The position numbers and the translations under genes are program-made. DNA of 64,000 nucleotides from Altererythrobacter sp. Root672 (lineage in GTDB: Bacteria > Pseudomonadota > Alphaproteobacteria > Sphingomonadales > Sphingomonadaceae): contig NZ_LMHH01000001.1 of the NCBI RefSeq assembly GCF_001427865.1, forward strand, positions 1,984,001 through 2,048,000, in the 5' to 3' direction. How positions within the stretch are numbered: position 1 is the first letter of the stretch; each line of letters starts with the position of its first letter. Under the pieces are notes generated by a model, which saw only the letters and a program-made list of their open reading frames with translations, made no database searches and was not told the DNA's origin. Below, one piece after another: positions 14,552-23,851 of this stretch.

Positions 14552-15724
14552 TTAGACGGGAAGCCCCACGTAGTTCTCGGCAATGCTCGTCTGCGCGGCG
14601 CGGCTGCCGGAGATGTAGTCGAGCTCAGCAACCTGCATGGCCCGCTCAAACGGTCCGTCATCCGGGAAGCGGTGCATCAGCCGGGTGAGTGACCAGCTGA
14701 ACCGTTCGGCCTTCCAAACACGCGACAGCGCTTTGTCCGAATAGCCCGCCACCGCGTCGTTATCGCCCGCCTTGAAGAACGCGGTGAGCGCCGCTGCCGC
14801 ATAATGCACATCGCTCGCCGCCAGGTTGAGACCTTTGGCCCCGGTCGGCGGCACGATGTGCGCGGAGTCGCCGCACAGCAGCAGGCTGCCATGCCGCATC
14901 GGGGCGAACACGAAGCTGCGCAGCGGTGCGATCGACTTCTCCAGCGACGGCCCCCGCACCATGTGCGCAGCAGCCTGCGGTCCGAGGCGGATCGCCAGTT
15001 CGTCCCACACGCGCTCGTCGGGCCAGTTCTCGACTTTGTCGGTGATCGGTACGTCGACGTAATATCGGCTGCGCGTTTCGCTACGCATCGAGGCGAGTGC
15101 GAAACCACGTTCGTGGTTGGCGTAGATCAGCTCGTGATTGCACGGCGGAACATCGGCCAGGATGCCGAGCCAGCCGAACGGATATTCACGCTCGTACTCT
15201 GTGCCCTTGCTGACCACTGCTTGCCGGCTCGGGCCATGGTAGCCGTCGCACCCTGCGATGAAACGCGCGTCGACCCGGTGCTGCTGGCCGTCCTTGGTGA
15301 ACGTCACGAACGGCGCGTCACCTTCGACATCGTGCAACGCCACGTCCTCGGCTCCGTAGATCACTTCGAGCCCGCGCTCTTCGCGCGCATCCATCAGGTC
15401 GCGAGTAAGCTCGGTCTGGCCGTAGACGACGACGTGCTTTCCGGTCAGTTCGGCAATGTCGATGCGGATCAGACGTTCGCCGTCGGCCAGGTTGAAGCCA
15501 TCGTGGGGCAACCCTTCGGCCTTCAACCGCTGGTCAAGGCCGAGCCGCTCCATCAGCGAGACGGTGATCTGTTCGAGAACACCTGCCCGGATGCGCGACA
15601 GGACATAGTCCGGCGTCCGCCGTTCGAGCACGACGCAGTCGACGCCTTCCGACCGCAAGAGATGGCCGAGCAGCAATCCCGCTGGACCGGCGCCGATGAT
15701 GCAAACCTGTGTTTTCATTGACAT
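14552..15724 (-). CDS. pobA: 4-hydroxybenzoate 3-monooxygenase
   Basis: 390 residues, the standard PobA length. It is an FAD-dependent NADPH hydroxylase that converts 4-hydroxybenzoate to protocatechuate, feeding the ring-cleavage pathway. Signatures: GAGPAGLLLGHLLRSEGVD (FAD Rossmann, near residues 11-29), RIRAGVLEQ (substrate side), a central GCDGYHGPSR and FAD-ribityl GDSAHIVPPTGAKGLNLA. The start could be the ATG at 15724 or an ATG two codons later. No pobR or pca genes are next to it, so regulation is not visible. Confidence 0.95.
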   Translation of the reverse strand: MSMKTQVCIIGAGPAGLLLGHLLRSEGVDCVVLERRTPDYVLSRIRAGVLEQITVSLMERLGLDQRLKAEGLPHDGFNLADGERLIRIDIAELTGKHVVVYGQTELTRDLMDAREERGLEVIYGAEDVALHDVEGDAPFVTFTKDGQQHRVDARFIAGCDGYHGPSRQAVVSKGTEYEREYPFGWLGILADVPPCNHELIYANHERGFALASMRSETRSRYYVDVPITDKVENWPDERVWDELAIRLGPQAAAHMVRGPSLEKSIAPLRSFVFAPMRHGSLLLCGDSAHIVPPTGAKGLNLAASDVHYAAAALTAFFKAGDNDAVAGYSDKALSRVWKAERFSWSLTRLMHRFPDDGPFERAMQVAELDYISGSRAAQTSIAENYVGLPV

Positions 15725-15757
15725 AAGCCTGGGAATTAGGGGACTCGATTTACTCCC

Positions 15758-17059
15758 CTAGCGTCCAACCGCCACATAACGGAAGCCATGACGTTCGATG
15801 TCCGCGCGATCGTAGAGATTGCGCAGGTCGACGAGCAAGCTGTTCCGGAGCACCGTCCCGGCCCGTTGGAAGTCGAGCGCGCGGAACGCATCCCATTCGG
15901 TCACGATGACCGCCGCGTCGGCGCCCTCCATGGCATCATAGGCGTCATCGCAATACGTGACGTCGTCGAGCACCTTGGCCGCTTGCTCCATCCCTTCGGG
16001 ATCGAAGGCGCGGACCGTGACTCCGGCATCCTGCAGCGCCCGTACGATCGCCAACGAGGGCGAATCGCGCATGTCGTCGGTGTTGGCCTTGAAGGTCAGT
16101 CCGAGCAACGCCACCGTCTTGCCTTGGGGCGGGCCGTCGAGCGCGTGGATCACCTTGCGGCCCATCGAGCGCTTGCGGTTGTCGTTGGAGGTGACGACCG
16201 CCTCGACGATACGCAGCGGTGCCTCGTAGTCCTGCGCGGTCTTGAGCAGCGCCAGCGTGTCCTTGGGAAAGCACGAGCCGCCATAGCCCGGCCCGGGCTG
16301 GAGAAAGCGCGCGCCGATGCGGGTGTCGAGACCGATGCCCTTGGCCACGTTCTGCACGTCGGCGCCGACCCGCTCGCACAAGTCGGCGATCTCGTTGATG
16401 AAGCTGATCTTGGTCGCGAGGAACGCGTTGGCGGCATACTTCGTCAACTCGGCCGCGCGCCGCGTCATCACCAGCAGCCGCGTCTCGTTGCCGAGCAGCG
16501 GACGATAGATTTCCCGCAGCACGTTCGCGGCGTGATCGTCGTTGACGCCGATGACCACGCGGTCGGGGCGCTTGAAGTCTTCGATCGCCGCGCCTTCGCG
16601 CAGGAATTCCGGATTGGACGCGACAGAGAATGTCAGGTCCGGGCATTGCTCGCGAATGATGCGCTCGACCTCGTCACCGGTGCCGACGGGGACGGTCGAC
16701 TTGGTGACAACCACCGTGCCGGGATCGAGATGCGGGGCCATCTCGCGCGCCGCGGCATAGACGTAGCTGAGGTCGGCGTGACCGTCGCCGCGCCGCGAGG
16801 GCGTACCCACCGCGATGAACACCGCGTCGGCATTCGGCAGGGCTTCGATAAGATCGAGCGAAAACTCGAGCTGTCCGGCCGCCACGTTCTTCGCCACCAG
16901 TTCATCGAGGCCAGGCTCGAAAATCGGAATGCGGCCGTTGTGCAGCGCTTCGATCTTGCTGGCGTCCTTGTCGACGCAACAGACCTGATGGCCGAAATCG
17001 GCGAGGCAGGCACCGGAGACAAGGCCAACGTAACCGCTTCCGATCATTACTATGCGCAT
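15758..17059 (-). CDS. ugd: UDP-glucose 6-dehydrogenase
   Basis: 433 residues. It oxidises UDP-glucose to UDP-glucuronate using two NAD+, supplying exopolysaccharide and lipid precursors. The N-terminal Rossmann is MRIVMIGSGYVGLVSGACLA, the linker helix includes AELTKYAANAFLATKISFIN, and the catalytic cysteine is about Cys263 in GPGYGGSCFPKDT. The C-terminal UDP-binding domain has LGLTFKANTDDMRDSPS. Length and all key residues are normal. No polysaccharide genes flank it here. It is probably its own transcription unit. Confidence 0.96.
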   Translation of the reverse strand: MRIVMIGSGYVGLVSGACLADFGHQVCCVDKDASKIEALHNGRIPIFEPGLDELVAKNVAAGQLEFSLDLIEALPNADAVFIAVGTPSRRGDGHADLSYVYAAAREMAPHLDPGTVVVTKSTVPVGTGDEVERIIREQCPDLTFSVASNPEFLREGAAIEDFKRPDRVVIGVNDDHAANVLREIYRPLLGNETRLLVMTRRAAELTKYAANAFLATKISFINEIADLCERVGADVQNVAKGIGLDTRIGARFLQPGPGYGGSCFPKDTLALLKTAQDYEAPLRIVEAVVTSNDNRKRSMGRKVIHALDGPPQGKTVALLGLTFKANTDDMRDSPSLAIVRALQDAGVTVRAFDPEGMEQAAKVLDDVTYCDDAYDAMEGADAAVIVTEWDAFRALDFQRAGTVLRNSLLVDLRNLYDRADIERHGFRYVAVGR

Positions 17060-17126
17060 CGTTTACCCCCATGAAGCGGCGTGTTTCGCCAGCTTGGATT
17101 AGTCAAACGCCTGGTGCGGTAGCAAC

Positions 17127-17591
17127 TCACCCTCGTCCGCGATATCCCGAAACGCCCTGATCGGGTACCCAGAGCCCTGCGGGCGACGAACCGCTTTGCC
17201 AGAAAACGTCGATCGGAATGCCACCGCGCGGATACCAGTAGCCGCCGATGCGCAGCCATTGCGGGGCCATCTCGTCGAACAGGCGCTGACCGATGCCGAC
17301 CGTCACGTCCTCGTGGAACGCACCGTGATTGCGGAACGAGGACAGGAACAACTTGAGGCTCTTGGATTCGACGATCGTGGCGCCCGGCGCGTAGTCGATG
17401 ACGAGGTGGGCAAAATCAGGCTGCCCGGTGACGGGACACAGCGAGGTGAACTCCGGAGCGGAGAAACGCACCAGGTAGAGGCTGCCGACACGCGGATTGG
17501 GCACATAGTCGAGCACGGCCTCTTCCGGGGAGGCGGGCATGGCGCTCTGCTGGCCAAGATGGCGCGGCGCGTTCGAGGAAGTGTCACTCAT
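17127..17591 (-). CDS. queF: NADPH-dependent 7-cyano-7-deazaguanine reductase
   Basis: 154 residues, the short unimodular QueF type. It reduces preQ0 to preQ1 in queuosine biosynthesis for tRNA. The thioimide-forming nucleophile Cys52 lies in [12 protein letters not shown] with Asp59, and the QueF substrate motif ESKSLKLF spans 75-82. HEDVT and the [14 protein letters not shown]-terminal signature are also present. The ATG at 17591 is the natural start. No other que genes are in the window. Confidence 0.95.
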   Translation of the reverse strand: MSDTSSNAPRHLGQQSAMPASPEEAVLDYVPNPRVGSLYLVRFSAPEFTSLCPVTGQPDFAHLVIDYAPGATIVESKSLKLFLSSFRNHGAFHEDVTVGIGQRLFDEMAPQWLRIGGYWYPRGGIPIDVFWQSGSSPAGLWVPDQGVSGYRGRG

Positions 17592-17694
17592 CGGTCGCGC
17601 TCTTGCCTCTATCGGACGCCGTGCACAAGGCGGCGCTTTGCGTTGAGCGGTTCACGGACTATTCAGCGCCTGCCTTACCATTCGGCTGTCAGAG

Positions 17695-18867
17695 ATGGGT
17701 CGGACGTTCAAAATTCCTAAGTCAGAGATAACCTGCCGCATTGCCGGCGTGTGCGCGCTTGCGCTGTTGGCGGCTGCGCCTGCTGCAGCCAGCGTCGCGG
17801 ATTTCCGCTTGCCGCCTTCTGCTTCGGAGCAGCAATCGACACCGCAGCGCCAGGGGCCGGTCGTCCCCGACGTGCCGGAATCGCGCGGTCCGCTGGCCAC
17901 TCCTACGCCTGCGCCGACGCAGGTTCGCCCTGCCGAAGTGAGTCCGGCACCACAGGTAACCCCGCCCCCATTTGCCAGGCAGACGGCCGCGCCTCGGCCG
18001 CTGAGGCAAGCGCCGCAAGCGGCCGCACCCGCGGGGGCTGCGCCCGTCACCGGGTTCGGCCAGCCGGCAGTGGCGGGCGAGCCTGAAGCAGGTGTTGTCG
18101 CTCCAACCCCCAATCCGCAGCCCACCGCTAGAGCCCCGGTTCCTATCCGGGACTTCGGCGACCGTGATCAAGGCGCACCGGTCTGGCCGTGGGTCCTCGG
18201 AGGCATCTTGCTGCTCGGAGCGCTCGGACTGGCGGCGCTGGTCTGGTGGAGACGGCGGCCGCTTGCAGGAATTCCGCTGGAAGTGCCGCAACTGGAACGG
18301 CCGAAAGTCGATCTGCCGCCCGTTCCCGCGCCGCAACCGCTGCCCGAGTCGCTGGTTCCGATAGCACCGCCGCAGCCGCAGCCCGTCGCCGCATCAACCG
18401 AGCCGCTGCAAGTGGCGCTCGAACCGCTGCGCCTCAGCCTCACGCTGATGAACGCGACGCTCGACTATCGGCTGGAGGTTTCCAATCGCGGGACCTCGCC
18501 GATCACGGGCCTCAAGATCGGCGCGGACATGATCTCGGCCCACGCCTCCATGAGCCGCGAGGAACAGCTTGCGGGTCCCGGCCAGGGCTCGGCGCCATCG
18601 CAGTCCATCGAGAGGCTGGAACCGGGCGAAAGCAAGGTGATCTCGGGCGCTTTTCGGGTGCCGTTCTCGCAGATCGTGCCGATCCGCCAGGGCAAGACCG
18701 CCCTGCTCCTGCCGCTCGCCCGCTTCCGGGTGGAGGCCGAAGGCGCACGGCCCGTGGTGCGGACTTTCGTGGTCGGGCAGCCGGGCGAAGGCTCGGCCCT
18801 GCAGCCCTTCCGCCTCGACCTCGGTCCGCGGATCTATCCGCATCTGACCCAGCGGGCATTTGCTTAG
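17695..18867 (+). CDS. Membrane-anchored protein with Pro/Ala-rich periplasmic linker
   Basis: 390 residues. There is a signal peptide (CALALLAAAPAAASV), then about 120 residues of Pro/Ala/Gln-rich low-complexity sequence. A transmembrane span follows at about 163-185 (WPWVLGGILLLGALGLAALV) with a WWRRRP stop-transfer signal, then a second Pro-rich linker. A C-terminal beta-type domain starts near LRLSLTLMNATLDYRLEVSN and carries PFSQIVPIRQGKTALLLPLA. With the signal peptide, topology places the final domain in the cytoplasm unless the N-terminal signal stays uncleaved. Family unknown; it may be a cell-envelope scaffold. Divergent from queF. Confidence 0.7.
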   Translation: MGRTFKIPKSEITCRIAGVCALALLAAAPAAASVADFRLPPSASEQQSTPQRQGPVVPDVPESRGPLATPTPAPTQVRPAEVSPAPQVTPPPFARQTAAPRPLRQAPQAAAPAGAAPVTGFGQPAVAGEPEAGVVAPTPNPQPTARAPVPIRDFGDRDQGAPVWPWVLGGILLLGALGLAALVWWRRRPLAGIPLEVPQLERPKVDLPPVPAPQPLPESLVPIAPPQPQPVAASTEPLQVALEPLRLSLTLMNATLDYRLEVSNRGTSPITGLKIGADMISAHASMSREEQLAGPGQGSAPSQSIERLEPGESKVISGAFRVPFSQIVPIRQGKTALLLPLARFRVEAEGARPVVRTFVVGQPGEGSALQPFRLDLGPRIYPHLTQRAFA

Positions 18868-18916
18868 AACCTAACGCCACATTTACTGAAATAGCCGAAC
18901 CGGCTAACCACGCGGT

Positions 18917-19762
18917 ATGAAGGACCTTGTCTCCACCGCCTGGTTGGCGGAGCGGCTTGGCGAGCCGGGCCTGGTGGTGATCGATGCATCCGCTCACCTG
19001 CCCGACGCCGAGCGGAACGCGGCGGCCGAATTCGAAGCAACCCATATTCCCGGGGCGCGCTTCCTCGACCTTGATACGTTCAAGGATCAGTCGAGCCCGG
19101 TCCCGGCGGCCTTGCCGAACGCGCAGCAATTCGCTGAGCGCATGGCCGAGATCGGCGTCAGCGACGGTGACCAGGTCGTGATCTACGACGACAGCGCGGT
19201 GAAAACCTCGGCCCGCGCGTGGTTCATCTTCCGCCTGCATGGTTTCAGTCAAGTCGCGATTCTCGACGGCGGCCTCGGCAAATGGCGCAGCGAAACGCGG
19301 CCGCTGGAGAGCGGGCGAGTGCAAGCCGGCGCTGGCGGAGTAACCCCGGCGACCGGGTCCGTCGCCGTGCGCAGCAAGGCAGAGATGCTCGCCAACTTGC
19401 AGTCCGCGACCGAGCAAGTGCTCGACGCCCGCGGCGCGGGCCGCTTCACCGGGGCCGAGCCGGAGATCAGGCCAGGCATGCCCAGCGGCCATATCCCCGG
19501 ATCGCAGAACCTGCCCTTCGGCCGCCTGCTCAAGCCCGACGGCACTTTCCGCGACGAGGCCGGCCTGCGCGCTGCCTTCAAGGAAGCGCACATCGACCTC
19601 GAACAACCGGTCGTGACCACCTGCGGCAGTGGCGTCACAGCTGCTGTCCTGCTGTTCGCCATGCACCTGCTCGGCAAGGGCGACATCGCGCTCTACGATG
19701 GCAGCTGGAGCGAATGGGGCGCCGACCCGAACACGCCCAAGGCGACGGGAACGGCCGCTTGA
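18917..19762 (+). CDS. sseA: 3-mercaptopyruvate (thiosulfate) sulfurtransferase
   Basis: 281 residues with two rhodanese domains. The N-terminal inactive-like domain contains DQVVIYDDSAVKTSARAW. The C-terminal catalytic domain has Cys236 in TTCGSGVTAAV; the CGSGV loop is the mercaptopyruvate sulfurtransferase type. It transfers sulfur from 3-mercaptopyruvate to thiols or cyanide. Its TGA overlaps the TTG start of metC, and metC overlaps mscS, giving a three-gene coupled unit. The link to sulfur amino-acid metabolism fits the metC neighbour. Confidence 0.93.
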   Translation: MKDLVSTAWLAERLGEPGLVVIDASAHLPDAERNAAAEFEATHIPGARFLDLDTFKDQSSPVPAALPNAQQFAERMAEIGVSDGDQVVIYDDSAVKTSARAWFIFRLHGFSQVAILDGGLGKWRSETRPLESGRVQAGAGGVTPATGSVAVRSKAEMLANLQSATEQVLDARGAGRFTGAEPEIRPGMPSGHIPGSQNLPFGRLLKPDGTFRDEAGLRAAFKEAHIDLEQPVVTTCGSGVTAAVLLFAMHLLGKGDIALYDGSWSEWGADPNTPKATGTAA

Positions 19763-20967
19763 GCCCGCCAGACGACGATCAGCACAAGCCCGCCACACGC
19801 ATCGTCGAGGCCGGTAGGCGGCCCGAGTGGACCGGTTCGGTGGTCAATCCGCCAGTCTGGCGCGGCAGCACCCACCTCTACGCTGACAGCGCCGACCTTG
19901 CGCGCGGCCGACCGAACGAGGACGGGCATTTCTACTACGGCCGCCGGGGCTCGCCGACGCAATGGGCGCTGGCTGAGGCGCTGACGGAGCTTGAACCGGG
20001 CGCTGCAGGGACAGTGCTCTATCCCAGCGGGGTAGCGGCGATCTCTGGCGTGCTGCTGTCGGTGCTCGAGAGCGGCGACACGGTGCTGATGACCGACAAC
20101 GCCTACGAACCCAGCCGGGTCATGGCGAAGTCACTGCTCGCCCCGTTGGGCATCGAGACGCGCTTCTTCGATCCGCTCGACACCGAGGGGTTCGCCGCTC
20201 TCTTCACCGAACGGACCCGGGCCGTGCTGCTCGAAAGCCCTGGCAGCCTGTCGATGGAAGTCGGCGACATCCCCGCGCTGGCGGCGATCGCGCGGGAAAA
20301 GGGCGCGATCAGCATTCTCGACAACACCTGGGCCACCGCACTCGGCTTCCCGGCGCTATCCCACGGGTGCGATATCTCGTTGATGTCGCTGACCAAGCAT
20401 GTCGGCGGACATTCGGACCTTATGATGGGCTGCGCCTCTGCCGGCGAAGCGCTCTACACCAGGCTGCGGATCAAGAGCCAAGCGCTTGGACTGGTCGTCT
20501 CCCCTGATGACGCTGCCCTCGCCCTTAGAGGCCTGCGGACACTCGGAGTGCGCCTGGAGCGCGAAACGGCCAGCGCCTTCGCCATCGCCCAATGGCTCAC
20601 CAGCCGGCCAGAGGTCGCCCAGGTGCTGTGCCCGATGCTGCCGGGTGCTCCCGGCCACGACCGTTGGCAGCGCGACTTCACCGGCGGCTGCGGGCTGTTC
20701 AGCTTCGTCCTCGCCGGCAGCGATCCAGCCGGACGCGCCCGCTTTATCGACGCGCTCGAGCTGTTCGGCATCGGCTACAGCTGGGGCGGATACGAGAGCC
20801 TGGTGATCCCCTTCGACCCCGCCCGCGCCCGCAGCGCGACTTCCTGGCCGCCGGCCGGCTGGAACCCGGAAGACCGCCTGGGAATTAGACTTTCGATTGG
20901 GCTGGAAGACCCGGAGGACCTGATGCGCGATCTCGCACGCGGCCTAGAGGCCTTGGCATCGGCCTGA
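19759..20967 (+). CDS. metC: Cystathionine beta-lyase
   Basis: 402 residues from the TTG at 19759, which overlaps the sseA stop (TTGA); no nearby ATG or GTG exists in frame except far inside sseA. It is a Cys/Met-metabolism PLP enzyme: LYPSGVAAISGVLLSVLESG, DNTWATALGFPALSHGCDIS, and the PLP lysine about Lys213 in SLTKHVGGHSD. It cleaves cystathionine to homocysteine, pyruvate and ammonia in methionine biosynthesis. The C-terminal region contains SWGGYESLVIPFDP, a MetC/MetB signature. Its stop overlaps the mscS start by one base. Confidence 0.93.
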   Translation: MSPPDDDQHKPATRIVEAGRRPEWTGSVVNPPVWRGSTHLYADSADLARGRPNEDGHFYYGRRGSPTQWALAEALTELEPGAAGTVLYPSGVAAISGVLLSVLESGDTVLMTDNAYEPSRVMAKSLLAPLGIETRFFDPLDTEGFAALFTERTRAVLLESPGSLSMEVGDIPALAAIAREKGAISILDNTWATALGFPALSHGCDISLMSLTKHVGGHSDLMMGCASAGEALYTRLRIKSQALGLVVSPDDAALALRGLRTLGVRLERETASAFAIAQWLTSRPEVAQVLCPMLPGAPGHDRWQRDFTGGCGLFSFVLAGSDPAGRARFIDALELFGIGYSWGGYESLVIPFDPARARSATSWPPAGWNPEDRLGIRLSIGLEDPEDLMRDLARGLEALASA

Positions 20968-22013
20968 TGGCTTCGGTCTTGCTTCCAGCCGCGTCACCCT
21001 CGCCGGAAGCCACAGCGACCGCCGTATCCAAGGCAGCAGGCAATATCGAGGGTGCCGACGCGCTCAAGAACGTCGTCACCGAGAAGAGCGTGACCGCCGG
21101 CACAGTCATCGAGTGGCTCGACTCGTTTGGCTTTGCGCTCGGATCGACGCGCATTTCCGTATGGGGCGCGATCGTCGTCCTGGCCGTAATTGTCGGGCTC
21201 TACTTGTTCGCTCGCATCGGCAGCAAGGTCGCGCACCGGTTATTCGCTCGACTGACGGGTCTCGATCCAGCCCGCCGACTGCTTGGCGAAAAGCTGCTTT
21301 CGATCCTGATCTGGCTCATTGCCATCTTCATCGGGATCGACATGCTCGGCATCGACCTGACCGCCCTGACGGTGTTCTCAGGTGCCTTCGGCCTCGCCAT
21401 CGGCTTCGGCCTGCAGAAGACCTTCGGCAACCTGCTCGCCGGGATCATCCTGCTGATGGACCGCTCGATAAAGCCGGGCGACGTGATCGCGGTCAACGAC
21501 GGCATCTCCAACACCGTCGGCCAGGTGAAGAAGATCGGGTTGCGCGCGGTTTCGGTCACCACCCGCGACATGAAGGAATACCTGATCCCGAACGAAAACC
21601 TGATGATCAATCAGGTCGAGAACTGGTCCTACAGCTCGCGCAATGTCCGGGTCCGGCTGCAGATGGTGGTCGACCACTCCGCCGACCTCGACCTGGCGGA
21701 AACGCTGATGATCGAGGCAGCCAAGGCCTCGCCGCGCGTCCTCAACCTGCCCCCGCCCGCGGCCTGGATCACCCAGCTCACCGAAGACGGCGTGTTCTAC
21801 GAGATCCGCATCTGGATCAACGATCCGGAGGATGGCCTGGCCAACGTCCGTTCGGACGTCCTCAAGCGCGTCTGGCGTTCGTTCCGCGACAACAACGTGC
21901 CCGTTCCCAATCGCACCACGCGTCAGGTCCAGCTTGAACAGACCGAGGCCCTCAAGGAGCTTATCGCGGTGTTGCGAGAGACGAAGCCGGGCGAAACTCC
22001 AGATAAGAACTGA
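20967..22013 (+). CDS. mscS: Small-conductance mechanosensitive channel family protein
   Basis: 348 residues, start ATG at 20967 sharing one base with the metC stop. An Ala/Ser-rich N-terminus is followed by membrane spans near 65-85, 108-128 and 132-152. The pore helix carries the Gly/Ala pattern of MscS TM3 (GAFGLAIGFGLQKTFGNLLA). The beta domain has RSIKPGDVIAVND, then VTTRDMKEYLIPNENLMINQ and the C-terminal alpha/beta part. It opens on membrane tension to release solutes. The gene is probably co-transcribed with sseA-metC, an unusual partner set with no obvious functional link. Confidence 0.93.
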   Translation: MASVLLPAASPSPEATATAVSKAAGNIEGADALKNVVTEKSVTAGTVIEWLDSFGFALGSTRISVWGAIVVLAVIVGLYLFARIGSKVAHRLFARLTGLDPARRLLGEKLLSILIWLIAIFIGIDMLGIDLTALTVFSGAFGLAIGFGLQKTFGNLLAGIILLMDRSIKPGDVIAVNDGISNTVGQVKKIGLRAVSVTTRDMKEYLIPNENLMINQVENWSYSSRNVRVRLQMVVDHSADLDLAETLMIEAAKASPRVLNLPPPAAWITQLTEDGVFYEIRIWINDPEDGLANVRSDVLKRVWRSFRDNNVPVPNRTTRQVQLEQTEALKELIAVLRETKPGETPDKN

Positions 22014-22027
22014 GACGTAACGCTAAG

Positions 22028-22145
22028 GTCCTTCGACGAGCTCAGAACGAACGGACTTTCCACTTACCCCCATGCCGTTCGTGGTGAGCTTGTCGAACCA
22101 CCTCAGCGCCGCGCCCGCGTCCTTCGACAAGCTCAGGACGAACGG
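22028..22145. repeat. Three copies of a 27-bp intergenic repeat
   Basis: Direct copies at 22028-22054 and 22119-22145 contain the core TCCTTCGACAAGCTCAGGAC with a GAACGG end; 22075-22101 is an inverted, more diverged copy. This REP-like sequence is known from many proteobacterial genomes. The inverted pair can fold and may end transcription of the sseA-metC-mscS unit. Copies are read directly; the family assignment is from general knowledge. Confidence 0.75.
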
Positions 22146-22264
22146 AGGGTAGGGAGATATCTGGCCTTTCCTCCAACGATCCCATCCGCGATAGAGCCAC
22201 GCATGTAACGGCGACCATTCGAATGGAGCCGAACCGACTGCTCCATCGTTTCGAAGGGTTTTCC

Positions 22265-23629
22265 ATGAGGTTCGCCGTTGGTATCGTCTTGCTGGCCGGT
22301 GCTGTGCCGGCTGTTGCGCGCGCCGAAACCCCCACGCTGCAATCGGCTATCGGCAACCCCGACAACTTCAAGCTCTCTGGAAGCATGCGCCTGCGCTACG
22401 AGGCGCTCGACGGCCAGCCCCGCGCGGGTCTGCGTGACGAAGACGAACAGCTCGACCTGCGCACGACGGTGTTTGCCGAATACGATACCGGCGTGGTCCG
22501 CATCGGCGGCGAGATGTACGATAGCCGCGCCTGGCTGGAGAAGCCCGGCAGCGCGATCAGCGCCAACGAAGTCAACACCTTCGAGCTGGTCCAGGCCTAC
22601 CTTGCCGCCGATATCGACAATGCCTTGGGCGATGGCAGCAAGGCCACCCTGCAGGCCGGCCGGTTCACTCTCAACCTCGGCTCGCGCCGCCTGGTCGCGG
22701 CTGACGACTATCGCAACACCACCAACGGCTACACCGGCCTGCGCGCCGACCTGAAAACCAAGGGCGGCGTGACGGCGACCGCGATCTACGTCCTGCCGCA
22801 GATCAGGCTGCCTGACGACCTGCCCTCGGTGCTGGATGCCAAGACCGAGTGGGACCGCGAGAGCTTCGACCTGCAGCTTTGGGGCGGCCTCATCGCCCGA
22901 CCCAAGACGATAGCCGGTGCCACCGCCGAAGTCGGCTACTTCGGCTTGCATGAGCGCGATTGGCTCGATCACCCGACACGCAACCGCGACCTCGACACCT
23001 TCAGCGCCCGGCTGATCCGCGACCCCAAGGTCGGGAAGTTCGATTTCGAGATCGAGGGTATCTACCAGACCGGCACCATTCGCGCCTCAACCGCAGCGAA
23101 CTCAGCGGTGCTCGACGTGAGCGCATGGTTCATCCATGCCGATGCCGGCTACACTTTCCCCGGCCCGGCCAAGTTCCGCCTTTCGGTGGAGTACGACCGC
23201 GCCAGCGGCGACGGAACGGGCGCCAAGTACGGCCGGTTCGACACCCTGTTCGGCATGCGCCGCGCCGACCTCGCTCCCGCGGGCATCTACAACGCCATCG
23301 GCCGCGCCAACATCAGCACGCCCGGCCTGCGCGCAGAAGTCGCGCCCGATCCTAGGTGGGATGCCTTCGCTGTCTATCGCCCGATGTGGCTCGCTTCGCG
23401 CACCGACAGCTTTTCGACCACGGGCGTGCGGGACATTACCGGCCAGTCGGGCAATTTCGCCGGGCACCAGGTGGAAGGACGCGTGCGCTATTGGCTGATG
23501 CCGAGCTTCCTTAAGGCCGAGGTCAACGCGGTGTGGCTCGCCAAGGGCGAATTCCTCAAGACTGCGCCCAACGCCCCGCAGACTGGCGACACGCATTACA
23601 TCGCCACCGCGCTGACGGCGACTTTCTGA
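22265..23629 (+). CDS. Alginate-export-family outer-membrane porin
   Basis: 454 residues from the ATG at 22265 with a signal peptide (MRFAVGIVLLAGAVPAVARA). The mature part has the alternating beta-strand pattern of an outer-membrane barrel and the alginate_exp (AlgE-like) features: LSGSMRLRYEALDGQPRAG, EQLDLRTTVFAEYDTG, QAGRFTLNLGSRRLVAADDY, and a C-terminal strand ending in Phe (ATALTATF), as required for barrel assembly. Substrate is unknown; such porins in sphingomonads often import sugars or aromatics. No alginate genes are nearby. Confidence 0.85.
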   Translation: MRFAVGIVLLAGAVPAVARAETPTLQSAIGNPDNFKLSGSMRLRYEALDGQPRAGLRDEDEQLDLRTTVFAEYDTGVVRIGGEMYDSRAWLEKPGSAISANEVNTFELVQAYLAADIDNALGDGSKATLQAGRFTLNLGSRRLVAADDYRNTTNGYTGLRADLKTKGGVTATAIYVLPQIRLPDDLPSVLDAKTEWDRESFDLQLWGGLIARPKTIAGATAEVGYFGLHERDWLDHPTRNRDLDTFSARLIRDPKVGKFDFEIEGIYQTGTIRASTAANSAVLDVSAWFIHADAGYTFPGPAKFRLSVEYDRASGDGTGAKYGRFDTLFGMRRADLAPAGIYNAIGRANISTPGLRAEVAPDPRWDAFAVYRPMWLASRTDSFSTTGVRDITGQSGNFAGHQVEGRVRYWLMPSFLKAEVNAVWLAKGEFLKTAPNAPQTGDTHYIATALTATF

Positions 23630-23637
23630 CTTCGATC

Positions 23638-23768
23638 CCCCTCCCGCTTGCGGGAGGGGTTAGGGGTGGGTGTGTGCGGGCATGGCGCAGCGCCCGCCTG
23701 ACTGGCCCACCCCCGGCCCCTCCCGCAAGCGGGAGGGGAGACTACCGGTGCCCTCCCGCAAGTGGGAG
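23638..23768. repeat. Nested GC-rich intergenic palindromes
   Basis: Two perfect 10-bp hairpins, CCCCTCCCGC-TT-GCGGGAGGGG (23638-23659) and the same with an AA loop (23717-23738), are bracketed by GGGGTGGG and CCCACCCCC so that the whole can fold as one larger structure. A third partial copy is at 23750-23768. Related structures lie at 35452-35542, 42790-42928, 59237-59257 and 62432-62535. They sit only between genes; no T-run follows, so a simple terminator role is uncertain. Confidence 0.8.
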
Positions 23769-23851
23769 CGCAACGCAGGCTAAAGCTCTCCTAGCCCCTG
23801 CCCAATCCAATATGGCTGGCAAGAAACAGGCCTCACCGCCACATCCGCGCC

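Noticed and set aside
18868-18916. SAM-type riboswitch before sseA-metC
   Set aside because: The 49-base leader is too short and lacks conserved pairing elements known from SAM-II or other classes.
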